DNA of 64,000 bases from Terriglobia bacterium (lineage in GTDB: Bacteria; Acidobacteriota; Terriglobia; Bryobacterales; UBA6623): assembly GCA_009838515.1 (NCBI GenBank), contig VXRL01000065.1:62001-126000 (forward strand), written 5' to 3'. Both the position numbers and the translations under genes were made by a program. Numbering within the stretch: position 1 is the stretch's first letter; the number at the start of each line of letters is the position of its first letter. A model generated the notes under the pieces. It had not been told where the DNA came from. It worked only from the letters and a program-made list of their open reading frames with translations, and ran no database searches. Shown piece by piece: positions 15,332 through 24,600 of the stretch.

Positions 15332-17422
15332 CTAGCCAGCCTTGACGGCTAGGTCGCTGCCATCCATGTGCGTCGGAGGTTCGAAGCCGAACAGTCTCAG
15401 CGCGGTAGGTGCCATGTCTTCGATGCCGGGGTCGTCAGCCTCGAAGTCCCGGTTGCAGAACACCACTCCGGGAATCAGCGGCGGATCCACGCAGTGGTCG
15501 CCGCTCCAAGCCTTGAGGTTGTCCTCGAAGATCGGCCCGGCCACCTTGCCCAGCGCGACTCCCCACGAGCTGCGGTAGCCCGGGCTGTAGCCCACCACCA
15601 CGTCCGGTGCCGCTTCCACGTACGGTCCGCTGTAGATGGCGTTCTTGGGATAGGCGCGATGCACGGCGACGGCGTCGCGATCCTCGTCAAGTAGGCCCGT
15701 GAGCTTGTCCGCGATCTCGCGGCACAGTGCCCCCGCTTCGGCCCGCGGCACGATGCCGCTGCTCTCGCGGCCGTTGATGTTGAGATAGATCCCGGCCAGG
15801 CCGAAGCTGTACGCCTTGGTCCGCTCCCAGTCGATGCCGCGCAGGTAGCCGTCGTCGCGGCAGCCTTCCCGCTCGGTCAGATAGCCCTCTTGCTTGAGCC
15901 ACGCATTGAGGTTGACGCCCCGCTGGAATGACTTGAAGCCGTGGTCCGAGAGCACGAAGATGACTGTCTTGTCGTCGACGTGCCGCATGGTCTTGCCCAC
16001 GATTCCGTCCATGCGCTTGTACAGATCTTCGATCGTGCCCTTGTAGCGCTCGAACGAGTTTCCGTTAGCGGCATGGGCCGGATGCTCCGGTTCGAGGTAG
16101 CGATAGAACATGTGCTGGACGCGGTCGGGCGTGTCGAACACGCAGGCCACCACGCCCTTGCTGGTGCGTTCTAGGGCGGATTCGAACATCGCCTCGCGCT
16201 CGCCGCAGATCTGTTCGGCCTGCTCCAGGAATGCGTCCTCGTCCACCACGCGCTCGTTGAGCGCCCAAGTGTCCTCGGCAAGCCCGAGCGTCGAATAGTC
16301 GCCGAGCAATTTGGCCAGGTAGGGCGCGTAGAACGACGGATGGGAGATCGGCAGGGCCGGCTTTTCCGGATCGATCGCTATCGGCGAAAGGTACAGTCGC
16401 ACGTTGGGTTCGACCTGTGCCAGCCGGAACTGGGCGATGCCGCTGACCTTGATGCCCAGGCCCGCCCGAAAGGTGAGCCGCACCCACGGCGTGAAGCGCC
16501 CGGGGGCGAGTTCGTAGCGCTTGCCGCCGATCTCCAAGCGGCCGCCGCCATGTTTGTCCTCGATTAGCAAGCGAAACGGTACGCGCAGGTCCCCAGCACC
16601 TTCGCGCACAGTGTTCTCCGGTCCGCGCACTTCGCCGGTGTAGGCACCACCCTCCTTTCCCAGCGGATAGCAGGCGCCGCCCTCGTCGAACTCGGCGCCC
16701 GCCGGCCCGGTAGTGAAGACTTGGAAGCTTCCTTGGGTGCCGAGCAAGTCGGGGGCGCACATGGCCGAGAGCAGACGGCCTTGGAACGGCTCCGGCGGGA
16801 ATGTGATCGGCACCCGCAGCACCGTGGAGCCCACGAGGTGCTCGCCCAGCAAGGCCCAGAACGGCCTGCTCTTGCGGCGCATGTCCACCGCGGGCTTGCT
16901 CAGCGGAACTCGCCAGCGGCCGATCTTCCACACCCGGGACGGTTGGCGGACCCGTGAGGAGGACAGTTCTGGCAGGTACGTGCGCAGGTTGCGGTTGAGG
17001 AAGTCGAACAGGTTGTGCTTGCCGGGATTCGCTCCGGTGGCGAACGTGGACCACGCAACCGGCGAGAGGGCGGGGTAGGTCGTGCGCAGCCGGCTGTAGC
17101 GGCCCTGCTGGCGCAGCTTGGCTAGGTTGGGCAGCTTGCCCTCGGCCAGCAGGCGCTCGACCAGATCGGGCTCCAGCCCGTCTAGGCCCAAGAAGATGAG
17201 CTTGCGGATCTTGGCCTTGCGATAGCCCTGGCCGCCGCGCAATGCCCGCCATGCCATGCGGAAAGGCAGGATCAGGAAGGCAAGGGCCCCGGACACCAAG
17301 GCGGCGATCAGGCTGAACAGCGAGCCTACGAACGCAAAGCCGGCACCCGGGCCCACGTAAGCCTCGAGCGGGGACGCGAGCAAGAGGCCCGCGGCCAGCA
17401 GCGCGGGCGAGAGAACGCGCAT
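15332..17422 (-). CDS. membrane-anchored alkaline-phosphatase-superfamily phosphodiesterase
   Basis: 696 residues from the ATG at 17422. A signal or anchor (LLAAGLLLASPLEA) and a second hydrophobic span (about residues 30-55) precede the catalytic domain. Superfamily metal and nucleophile residues are FLGLDGLEPDLVERL (first Asp), the Thr region TYPALSPVAWSTFATG, VFDTPDRVQHMFYRY (Asp and His), LSDHGFKSF (Asp-His) and WSGDHCVDPPLI. This is the type I phosphodiesterase/nucleotide pyrophosphatase group, acting on phosphodiesters or sulphate esters outside the membrane. A beta-sandwich of about 120 residues (around 290-410) is inserted in the fold. It ends next to the start region of the 17449-18027 gene on the same strand (26 bases), so the two probably form an operon. 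Confidence 0.85.
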   Translation of the reverse strand: MRVLSPALLAAGLLLASPLEAYVGPGAGFAFVGSLFSLIAALVSGALAFLILPFRMAWRALRGGQGYRKAKIRKLIFLGLDGLEPDLVERLLAEGKLPNLAKLRQQGRYSRLRTTYPALSPVAWSTFATGANPGKHNLFDFLNRNLRTYLPELSSSRVRQPSRVWKIGRWRVPLSKPAVDMRRKSRPFWALLGEHLVGSTVLRVPITFPPEPFQGRLLSAMCAPDLLGTQGSFQVFTTGPAGAEFDEGGACYPLGKEGGAYTGEVRGPENTVREGAGDLRVPFRLLIEDKHGGGRLEIGGKRYELAPGRFTPWVRLTFRAGLGIKVSGIAQFRLAQVEPNVRLYLSPIAIDPEKPALPISHPSFYAPYLAKLLGDYSTLGLAEDTWALNERVVDEDAFLEQAEQICGEREAMFESALERTSKGVVACVFDTPDRVQHMFYRYLEPEHPAHAANGNSFERYKGTIEDLYKRMDGIVGKTMRHVDDKTVIFVLSDHGFKSFQRGVNLNAWLKQEGYLTEREGCRDDGYLRGIDWERTKAYSFGLAGIYLNINGRESSGIVPRAEAGALCREIADKLTGLLDEDRDAVAVHRAYPKNAIYSGPYVEAAPDVVVGYSPGYRSSWGVALGKVAGPIFEDNLKAWSGDHCVDPPLIPGVVFCNRDFEADDPGIEDMAPTALRLFGFEPPTHMDGSDLAVKAG

Positions 17423-17448
17423 AGGATCATGGTAGCCCGGTCGCGCGC

Positions 17449-18027
17449 TCAGGCAGAGCCCTCCTCCGACTCGTCGCTGCGCGTGGATCGCATGAGCTTG
17501 GCGAGATGCACTTTGGCCGCAAACGCGAGCAGTATGCACAGCCCGATAGGCAGGAATGCTACGTTCGCGACCTCACGCAGGAATTCGGGATTGCGCACGC
17601 CGCTGCGCGAAACGGCCAGGCGCGCCGCTTGGCGCCAGTGGGCGATGTCCAGCCAGAACTGGCCCTGCTCCTTGTCCACAACCAGGATCTTGGCCGGCAG
17701 CAGCAGTACCAATGCAATCTTCCACACGGCGAGCAGGGGGCTGTTGCTGCACAGGACTGTCGCCGCCGCGTGCCGCTGCCGCCGCAACTCCAGCAGCATT
17801 CGCCAGCGTTCGGCGTGGGTGGCGGCGTTGAACGAGCGCCAGCGCCGGGCGGACGCTCCCAGCCCGTCGGGGTCGTCGGGCAGGCAGGTGAACAGATCCA
17901 ACGGGGCCGCCCCGCACACCGATGCGCGCAGCTGGGGGATCAGGGCGAGCGCGTCGGAGCGCGGGCCGCTCTCGATCAGGAGCATCCGCTCGATCGGCGG
18001 CACTTTCTTGCGCAGGAACCAGCGCAC
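17449..18027 (-). CDS. unrecognised protein with C-terminal membrane segment, operon with phosphodiesterase
   Basis: 192 residues starting with GTG at 18027. I do not recognise a named family. The order of an IERMLLIESGPRSDAL strand-helix, a CLPDDPDG loop, a VLCSNSPLLAVWKIALVLLLPAKILVV segment and a C-terminal span (about 155-175, FLPIGLCILLAFAAKV) recalls the N-terminal Rossmann half of glycosyltransferases of the heptosyltransferase type followed by a membrane anchor. There is no second half, so if related it is truncated. It is the first gene of a two-gene unit with the phosphodiesterase and is divergent, by only 33 bases, from the selenoprotein gene. Confidence 0.6.
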   Translation of the reverse strand: MRWFLRKKVPPIERMLLIESGPRSDALALIPQLRASVCGAAPLDLFTCLPDDPDGLGASARRWRSFNAATHAERWRMLLELRRQRHAAATVLCSNSPLLAVWKIALVLLLPAKILVVDKEQGQFWLDIAHWRQAARLAVSRSGVRNPEFLREVANVAFLPIGLCILLAFAAKVHLAKLMRSTRSDESEEGSA

Positions 18028-18060
18028 GTTAGGTTAGGGTAGCGCGATACAATTGCCGAC

Positions 18061-18408
18061 ATGGCCCGCGTGCGCTTCTATCACAAGCCAAGTTGAACCA
18101 GCTGTCGCAAGGCTAGGAGTTTCCTGGCCGAGCGTGGCGCCGAGCTGGACTTGGTCAATCTCGGCAAGGGCCTGAGCGTTGCCGATCTAGATGCCGTGAT
18201 CGGGGATCGCGATCACCTTGGCTTCCTCAACACCCGCAACGTGCTGTACCGGGAGCTTGACATGAAGGCCAATCCGCCCGACCGCGAGCAAGCGCTTGAG
18301 CTGATGTCGAAGAACCCGAACCTGATCAAGCGGCCCCTCAGCGTGCTGGGCGGGACCGTGGTGGCCGGATTCGCGCGGGACGAGCTCGCCGCGCTGTGCG
18401 GCGGCTAG
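18061..18408 (+). CDS. predicted selenoprotein: ArsC/Spx-like thioredoxin-fold protein with in-frame UGA (Sec12)
   Basis: 115 residues if the UGA at 18094-18096 is read as selenocysteine. The protein begins MARVRFYHKPS-U-TSCRKARS, and the UGA stands exactly where ArsC/YffB/Spx-like proteins have the first Cys of their CxxC redox motif (the usual form is KPTCTTCRKA). Everything after the UGA continues the family: SFLAERGAEL, LGFLNTRN, NPNLIKRPL, VAGFARDEL, ending full length. The UGA is followed by a bacterial-type SECIS hairpin at 18106-18134. The likely role is a thiol/selenol oxidoreductase or arsenate-reductase-like enzyme; the substrate is unknown. TACAAT (18048-18053) lies 7 bases before the ATG. 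An annotation starting at 18151 would miss the active site. Confidence 0.88.
18106..18134 (+). promoter_or_regulatory. bacterial SECIS element
   Basis: Inner stem GGCTAGG (18111-18117) with CCTGGCC (18123-18129), 7 pairs including one G-U. Apical loop AGTTT (18118-18122). Below an AA/GA internal loop is an outer stem CGC (18106-18108) with GCG (18132-18134). The loop begins 21 nt after the UGA and has G in its second position, both within the published rules for bacterial SECIS elements (G among the first two loop bases, 16-37 nt spacing). It is the expected SelB docking site and also codes for protein. Confidence 0.82.
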
Positions 18409-18416
18409 TCGGAGAC

Positions 18417-18492
<76 letters not shown>

Positions 18493-18520
18493 CTGCTGGC
18501 ACTATCGGCCTCGCGAGCGT

Positions 18521-18595
18521 TGGAGCGGGAGACGGGGATCGAACCCGCAACCAACAGCTTGGAAGGCTGTGACTCTACCATTGAGTTACTCCCGC
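18521..18595 (-). tRNA. tRNA-Gly (anticodon UCC)
   Basis: 75 nt with encoded CCA. Acceptor GCGGGAG/CTCCCGC, anticodon arm ACAGC-CTTCCAA-GCTGT. Middle member of the cluster. Confidence 0.97.
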
Positions 18596-18615
18596 TACGC
18601 CCGCGACCGCACGAT

Positions 18616-18691
<76 letters not shown>

Positions 18692-18954
18692 TTAGCGGAC
18701 TGTTGACTCATCATATCACCGGCGGGAAGCCTGCAGGCGGGCCTGTGATCGCGCACAGCTGGCATTGATGGCTTGGCTGCTTGCTTGTCGGATCGTGGCG
18801 TTGCTGCCGCGACAACCCCGTCTCGCGATCCGGTTTGACCCACGCTGCCGAGCGCCGGTAAGGGCTCAGCCGTTGGACGCCGATCGACTCGTTTCCTCGG
18901 GGAGTATTCCCGCGATCTACTTCGACGCAGTGCCAACCATGCTGCTAGCGGCTT

Positions 18955-20274
18955 TCAGTTCGCGCGTCCCGGCGCAGCCGCGTCTCGACGCCCTCGTGAT
19001 CGAGCCCGGCGGAGACTCCGTGATGGTGCCGAGTGCCCTCGCCCCGACCGGGCAGCCGCGGGGCGCGTTGAGCCGCTGCCAGGGCGGCTGGCGCGGCCGG
19101 CCGGTCCCGCCTTTGGCCGTTCCGGGGGGCGGTTCGTGACGGCGCTGACCGGCGGCATGAAGCCCGCGACGTCCTCGCGTCGGATTGAATTCCCGACAAG
19201 CCGCTCGATCGCGGCTAATTGGCTGCGTTCCTCCGGCGCTACCAGAGAGATCGCGTCACCGTCCTGACCGGCTCGGGCGGTGCGCCCGATGCGGTGCACG
19301 TAGTCCTCCGGGACGTGGGGCAGGTCGAAGTTGACGACGTGGCTGATACTGTCGACGTCGAGCCCGCGGGCGGCGATGTCGGTCGCGATGAGGGTGTCGA
19401 TCTGGCCCGTGCGCAAGCCGGCGATCGCCCGGGCGCGGGCGTTCTGGCTCTTGTTGCCGTGGATCACACCGATTCGGCGTCCGGAATGCTCGAGTCGCTT
19501 GATCAACTGGTTAGCCCGCGCCTTGGTACGCGTGAAGACCAAGGTCGGCCCCATGTCCCCCCGCCCGAGCAGCGTCTTGAGCAACTCCTTCTTGTGAGTC
19601 TGCGCCACTGGATGGACCACCTGCCGGATGGCGCCGACCGGCGTTGCGCGGCGGGCCACTTCGATCACTACCGGCGCGTGGGCCGTCCGTCGGATCAGTC
19701 TCTCGATCTCCTCCGGCATGGTTGCGGAGAGGAACAGGTTCTGGCGCTCGGCCGGCAGGGCCGCAAGGATCCTGCGGACGTCGGGCAGAAAGCCCATGTC
19801 GAGCATGCGGTCGGCTTCGTCTAGTACGACCATCGTGACTGCTCCAAGATTCACTTGCGAGCGGCGGATGTGATCGAGGAGCCGCCCCGGCGTGGCAATC
19901 AGCAGATCGAGGCCGCGGGCCAGACGGCGCGTCTGCGGCTCCATGCGCACGCCCCCGAAGATGACCGTGCTGCGCAGATGCAGGTGTCTGCCGTACTGCG
20001 TCGCCATTTCCCCGATCTGTGCAGCTAGCTCGCGGGTCGGTGCGACGACGAGCGCGCGCGGGTGGCGCGACGCCTGACCTCCTGCAAGGTGCTGCAGGAT
20101 CGGTAGCAGGAAGGCTGCGGTCTTGCCCGTACCCGTCTGGGCGCAGGCGATGAGGTCGCGACCTTCGAGCGCGACTGGAATGCCACGCTTCTGGACTGAT
20201 GTAGGGGTGTTGTAGCCCGCGTCGGTCACGGCGCGAACGAGCTCTCGGCGCAGGCCGAGTTCTGCGAAGTTCAT
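18955..20274 (-). CDS. rhlE: DEAD-box ATP-dependent RNA helicase, RhlE type
   Basis: 439 residues from the ATG at 20274, preceded by a GGAG about 11 bases upstream. All helicase motifs are present in order: F and Q motif (MNFAELGL, TPTSVQKRGIPVAL), I AQTGTGKT, Ia PTRELA, TPGRLLD, II DEAD, III SAT, IV LVFTRTK, V ATDIAARGLDVD, VI HRIGRTARAG. The C-terminal 70 residues are a basic Arg/Ser/Gly/Pro tail typical of RhlE and likely bind RNA. The role is unwinding structured RNA in ribosome assembly or mRNA decay; cytosolic. It appears monocistronic. Confidence 0.95.
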   Translation of the reverse strand: MNFAELGLRRELVRAVTDAGYNTPTSVQKRGIPVALEGRDLIACAQTGTGKTAAFLLPILQHLAGGQASRHPRALVVAPTRELAAQIGEMATQYGRHLHLRSTVIFGGVRMEPQTRRLARGLDLLIATPGRLLDHIRRSQVNLGAVTMVVLDEADRMLDMGFLPDVRRILAALPAERQNLFLSATMPEEIERLIRRTAHAPVVIEVARRATPVGAIRQVVHPVAQTHKKELLKTLLGRGDMGPTLVFTRTKARANQLIKRLEHSGRRIGVIHGNKSQNARARAIAGLRTGQIDTLIATDIAARGLDVDSISHVVNFDLPHVPEDYVHRIGRTARAGQDGDAISLVAPEERSQLAAIERLVGNSIRREDVAGFMPPVSAVTNRPPERPKAGPAGRASRPGSGSTRPAAARSGRGHSAPSRSLRRARSRGRRDAAAPGRAN

Positions 20275-20486
20275 GCGTTCTCTCGCTCCTGTCCGCACTG
20301 TTCCAGAGCGGACCGTCTGCTGTTGCAACCCGCACGTGGGGCGGGCGTTCATGGGAAGAATCGTAGAGAAGGGAGGCCGGAGACGCGCCGGGCAACACCC
20401 GCCATATGAGCGGGACTTCTAGGTAGGAGAAAGTCTACTCGCGATTCTTAACTTCTACGACGATAGCACGGATCCGGCGCCGCGAG

Positions 20487-20538
20487 GGCATTCACCACGA
20501 CCTGCGAGGTCGCTTCGCTACGGCGTTGCGTGAATGCC
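20487..20538. repeat. inverted repeat with inner hairpin
   Basis: GGCATTCAC (20487-20495) and GTGAATGCC (20530-20538) are perfect 9-bp complements. Between them CGACCT-GCG-AGGTCG forms an inner hairpin. The element lies 26 bases beyond the stop of the TPR gene on its downstream side. It could be a 3'-end structure of that gene or a REP-like element; no second copy was noticed in the window. Confidence 0.5.
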
Positions 20539-20564
20539 GCTAGACGAGCCGGGGACAGGAACCG

Positions 20565-21413
20565 CTAACGCCCGGAGCGCTGGCGCGCTGCTAGGGGGAT
20601 CTGGCCCTTGGCGCTCAAGGCGGCGTACTCCTCGGCCAGTTCCGCCTCGCCGATCGCGCGGTAGATTCTAGCCAGCAAGTAATGCACCTGCATGTCTAGG
20701 ATCACACCTGCTCGGTCCGGGAGCGCCAGCGCCTTTTCCGCCTGCGAGCGCGCTCCAGCCAAGTCTCCCAGCTTCTCGGAGAGCTTGGCACGCTCGTAGT
20801 GGACCGCTCGCACCGCCGGGCTGAGCTTGACTGCCTCGTCGAGGTGCGCCTTGGCGTCGGCCAGCCTGCCGTGTTTGGCGAGGAAGCGCCCATAGTTGTA
20901 GTGCAGCATCGGATCGAACCGCGGGCCCGAGTTGCGCGCCAAGCCCATGCGGTAGGCCGATTCGGCCTGCGCGAACTGTCCCAGCGCTTCCAGGCTCAGG
21001 CCGAGGTAGTCGTAGGCTTGCGGGTCGGCGGGCGTGAGCGCCAAGACCTTGCGGAACTGCTCGGCTGCCTTGCCATGTTGCTGTCGGCCGTCATAGAACA
21101 CGCCGAGCTGGAAGATCGCTGCGGGCTGTCCCGGGGACAGCTCGATGGCTTCTAGAAAGAACTCCTCCGCTTCGCGTGCCTTGCCCAGCGCGGCGTGAAC
21201 TTGAGCTTGCAACAAGGGGATCGCCTCGCACTCTGGATGGCTCTTGGCCAGTGTCGCGAGCCGCGCCAAGGCCGTGTCTACGCGGCCTTGGCCTAGGTCC
21301 TGCTGTGCCGCGGCCAGGCCTCGTTCGGCCCCGCTGCAAGACGCTTCAGACGAACCCGCGCCACCTAGCATGAGCGCGAGTGCGACCAGCGGGATCAGAG
21401 GCCGGACTCGCAT
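20565..21413 (-). CDS. exported tetratricopeptide-repeat protein
   Basis: 282 residues. Signal peptide MRVRPLIPLVALALMLGGAG. About six TPR units follow, recognisable by repeats such as AIFQLGVFYDGRQQHGKAAE, AYDYLGLSLEALGQFAQAES, LHYNYGRFLAKHGRLADAKA and VHYERAKLSEKLGDLAGARS. A scaffold for protein contacts in the periplasm or envelope; no catalytic domain. It is divergent from the TonB receptor gene, with which it may share a function because TPR proteins often sit beside such receptors in these bacteria, but this is inference from position only. Confidence 0.85.
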   Translation of the reverse strand: MRVRPLIPLVALALMLGGAGSSEASCSGAERGLAAAQQDLGQGRVDTALARLATLAKSHPECEAIPLLQAQVHAALGKAREAEEFFLEAIELSPGQPAAIFQLGVFYDGRQQHGKAAEQFRKVLALTPADPQAYDYLGLSLEALGQFAQAESAYRMGLARNSGPRFDPMLHYNYGRFLAKHGRLADAKAHLDEAVKLSPAVRAVHYERAKLSEKLGDLAGARSQAEKALALPDRAGVILDMQVHYLLARIYRAIGEAELAEEYAALSAKGQIPLAARQRSGR

Positions 21414-21634
21414 AGCGGCTCCCCGGTCACAGCAATCAGTTTAGCGCCGGGCCTACGGCCCGTTCGCGTAGGCCAGTCCTGAGCGTCGAGCGGTGTGATA
21501 TTTTGAATGAAGTTCCAGTGTTTCTTGCCACCTAATCTGTGCGGCTGGAACGAATTCGTGACATCGGCGGTGGTGGGCGCCGACGAGAAGTTAGTTCACT
21601 TCGGGCTCTGCGCTCGAGATTCAGGAGGGCGAAC

Positions 21635-24600
21635 ATGACAATTCGCTTGCGCCACTGCTTGGCGCTTCTAACCGTACTGTGCCTCGTTGGCGGCACCGCA
21701 TACGGCCAGACGGCCTACGGTTCGATCAACGGCACGGTTGCCGATGCCAGCGAGTCAGTGATTCCGGGCGCGACCGTGACGCTGACAAACGTGGGAACCC
21801 AAGGGCAGACCGATGCGGAGACCAATGCCAACGGCTACTACGTGTTCATCAACGTGGTGCCGGGAACGTATTCCCTGAGCGTAACTGCCGAAGGGTTCAG
21901 CCGGGCCGTCGAGCCCGAGTTTACTCTCAACGTCAACCAGACGCGCACGCACGACTTCGCGCTCGAGGTCGGAGCGGTGACGGAGACGATCGAGGTCATC
22001 GCCGAAGCTGCGCTGCTGCAGCAGTCGACGTCGGAACTCGGCACCGCGATCACAGAGGAGGCCGTGAAGGACCTGCCGCTGAACGGCAGGAACTACTCGC
22101 AGTTGCTGACCCTCACGCCTGGTGCCACGCCCGTGAGCACCGCCCAGGGCAACGCCGGCGGCACCAGCTTCAATGCGCCAGTGGCCCTGCCCGGGTCGTC
22201 CTTCGCACTGCCCTCGATCAACGGCGCTTGGAACCGCAGCAACATGAACCTGCTGGACGGTGTGATTAATCACTGGTTCTTCGGCCAGAGCTGGGCCGTG
22301 CTGCCGATCGTCGACGCTGTGCAGGAGTTCAAGGTGCAGTCCCACAACGACAAGGCCGAATACGGCGGCGTCCTCGGGGGCGTGATCAACCTAGTCTCCA
22401 AGTCGGGCACCAACGACTTTCACGGCGCGCTTTGGGAGTTCCTGCGCAACGATGCGTTCGACTCGCGCAATCCCTTCCTGGATGCCGGAAGGGACGGTCC
22501 GACGCCATTCCGCCAGAACCAGTACGGTGCCGCTGTCGGCGGCCCCGTGATCCGCAACAAGACGTTCTTCCACTTTGCCTGGGAGGGCTGGAAGTATCGC
22601 CGCTCGCAGCAGCAGTCGTACTTCCATCCGACCAACGACGAGCTTGCCGGCAATTTCCAGAACGCGATTCTCGACCAGGTCATCTACGACCCGGGCACGA
22701 CTCGTGCGAACCCGGCGGCTGCTGGCTCGTTCGTGCGCGACCCCTTCCCGCAGAACACGGTCCCCAGCGGTCGCATCGACCCGATGATGCGGAACTACTT
22801 CGAGAACTACTTCGACCGGCCTGATCCCAACGTCTCTAGCCCGGCATTCAATGTGATCAATACGCGGCCGCAGCAGAGCGACAACAACACGATGCAGGTC
22901 AAGGTCGACCACCGCTTCGGCAACGCCGACAGCCTGTGGTTTCGCTATAGCCAGCTGAACAACCCGCAGACGCTGCCGGCGACCGTCAAGAACGGCCGCA
23001 TCTTCAGCAACCGCCCGCGCAACATAGCGGGTGGCTGGGTGCATCTGCTGGGCACCAATGTTGTGCTCGACACCAAGTTCGGGTGGGTGCGTGAGGCGCT
23101 CAACACGCAGGCCGATCTCGCCGCTGGCATGGACCCGCTGGCTGCCGACGGCTGGGCCGGGCTGGACGAATTCGGCCCGCCCGGCATCGGCCTGCAGGCG
23201 CCTTACGGCAGCCCGGGAATCAGCACGCCGCGACCGGAGACGGACTGGCAGTGGATGGTCAGCGAGGGCGTGAGCTGGATCAAGGGCAACCACAACATTA
23301 AGTTCGGCGGCATGTGGGTCGGCCAAGAGCGCGACGCGCTCACTACGCAGCACAGCGTTCCGTTCAACAACGCCCAGACGGCCGATCCCCTCAACCCCGG
23401 CACAACGGGCAACTCGGTTGCCTCCGCTCTGCTGGGCTTTCCCGCGCAGTACACGATCCGCAACCAGAACTACAACATCACGTGGCCGACGCTGGGCCTG
23501 TACGTCCAAGACGAGTGGAAGGCCAGCAGCGCGGTGACGGTCAACATCGGCTTGCGCTATGACACCTACTGGGTGGGCAAGATGAACCGTGGCCTGCAGG
23601 CCGGGTTCGACTGGGACACCGGAGACTGGCTGATCGGCGGCGGCGTCCTGCCGGGCCCCTGCTCCCAAGTCGGCATCGCGCCCTGCATACCGGGCAGCGG
23701 CAACTTGGCCGACCTGCCGAATGGCCAGCACATCAGGCTGGCCAATGATCCGAACTTGTACGAGCCCGCGCACGACGGCTTCCAGCCCCGCATCGGTGTT
23801 GCCTGGCGCCTGCGCGACACCACCGTGCTGCGGGCCGGCTACGGCGTGAACTACGACAGCTTCACGGGCGTGATGCAGGGGTTCCAGCAGTCGATCGGGA
23901 CGTGGCCGGACAAGCAGTTTGCGCAGCCCGCATACAACGCCGTCGGCGAGCCGCTCACGAGCGTCGGTCGGGCCAACCAGCTCGGTGGCGCTCCGCTGCC
24001 CGACCCCTCGCCGTTTGGCAGTGCCGGCTGGTATGCGAATCCGCGCACAAAGCCCGCCTATTCGCACCAGTGGAACGTGGAAATCCAAGAGCAGCTGAGG
24101 AACAACCTGACATTCTCGATCGCCTATGTCGGCAGCCGCACCAAGCGGCTCGAGCACAACGGCGCGGCGAACACCGCGCTGTCGGCGGGGCCGGGTTCGC
24201 CAGAAGAGGTTCGCCAGCGTCGCCCGTTCCCGTACCAGACGACGATGTTCTACGGCAACTTCATTGGCCAGGGCTGGTACGACTCGCTGCAGATGAAGCT
24301 CAACCGGCGCTTCACCAATGGCTTCCAGGCGCTGATCAGCTACACCTGGTCGAAGTCGCTCGACACACAGAGCGGCTGGTTCGGTGCCGAAAACGGCATT
24401 GGCGGGAGTTCGGCAGTGCAGGACTATTACGACCCGATGGCCAACAAGGGGCCGTCAGGCTACAACATCCCGCACTTCGTGTCGATCGCGGCGGTTTGGG
24501 AACTGCCCTTCGGACCCGGCAAGGGCCTGCTCAGCAGCGGGCCGTTGTCGCAGGTGCTGGGCGGCTGGCAGCTCAACACCATCGCGCAGTTCCGCTCAGG

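Noticed and set aside
18151-18408. Shorter ArsC-like gene beginning at an internal codon at 18151 and not at the ATG at 18061
   Set aside because: It would lack the first strand and the whole active-site loop of the fold, while the upstream frame matches the family on both sides of the UGA.
22391-24157. 588-codon minus-strand frame inside the TonB receptor gene
   Set aside because: Low-complexity Arg/Val/Ala-rich shadow of a strongly supported receptor on the other strand.
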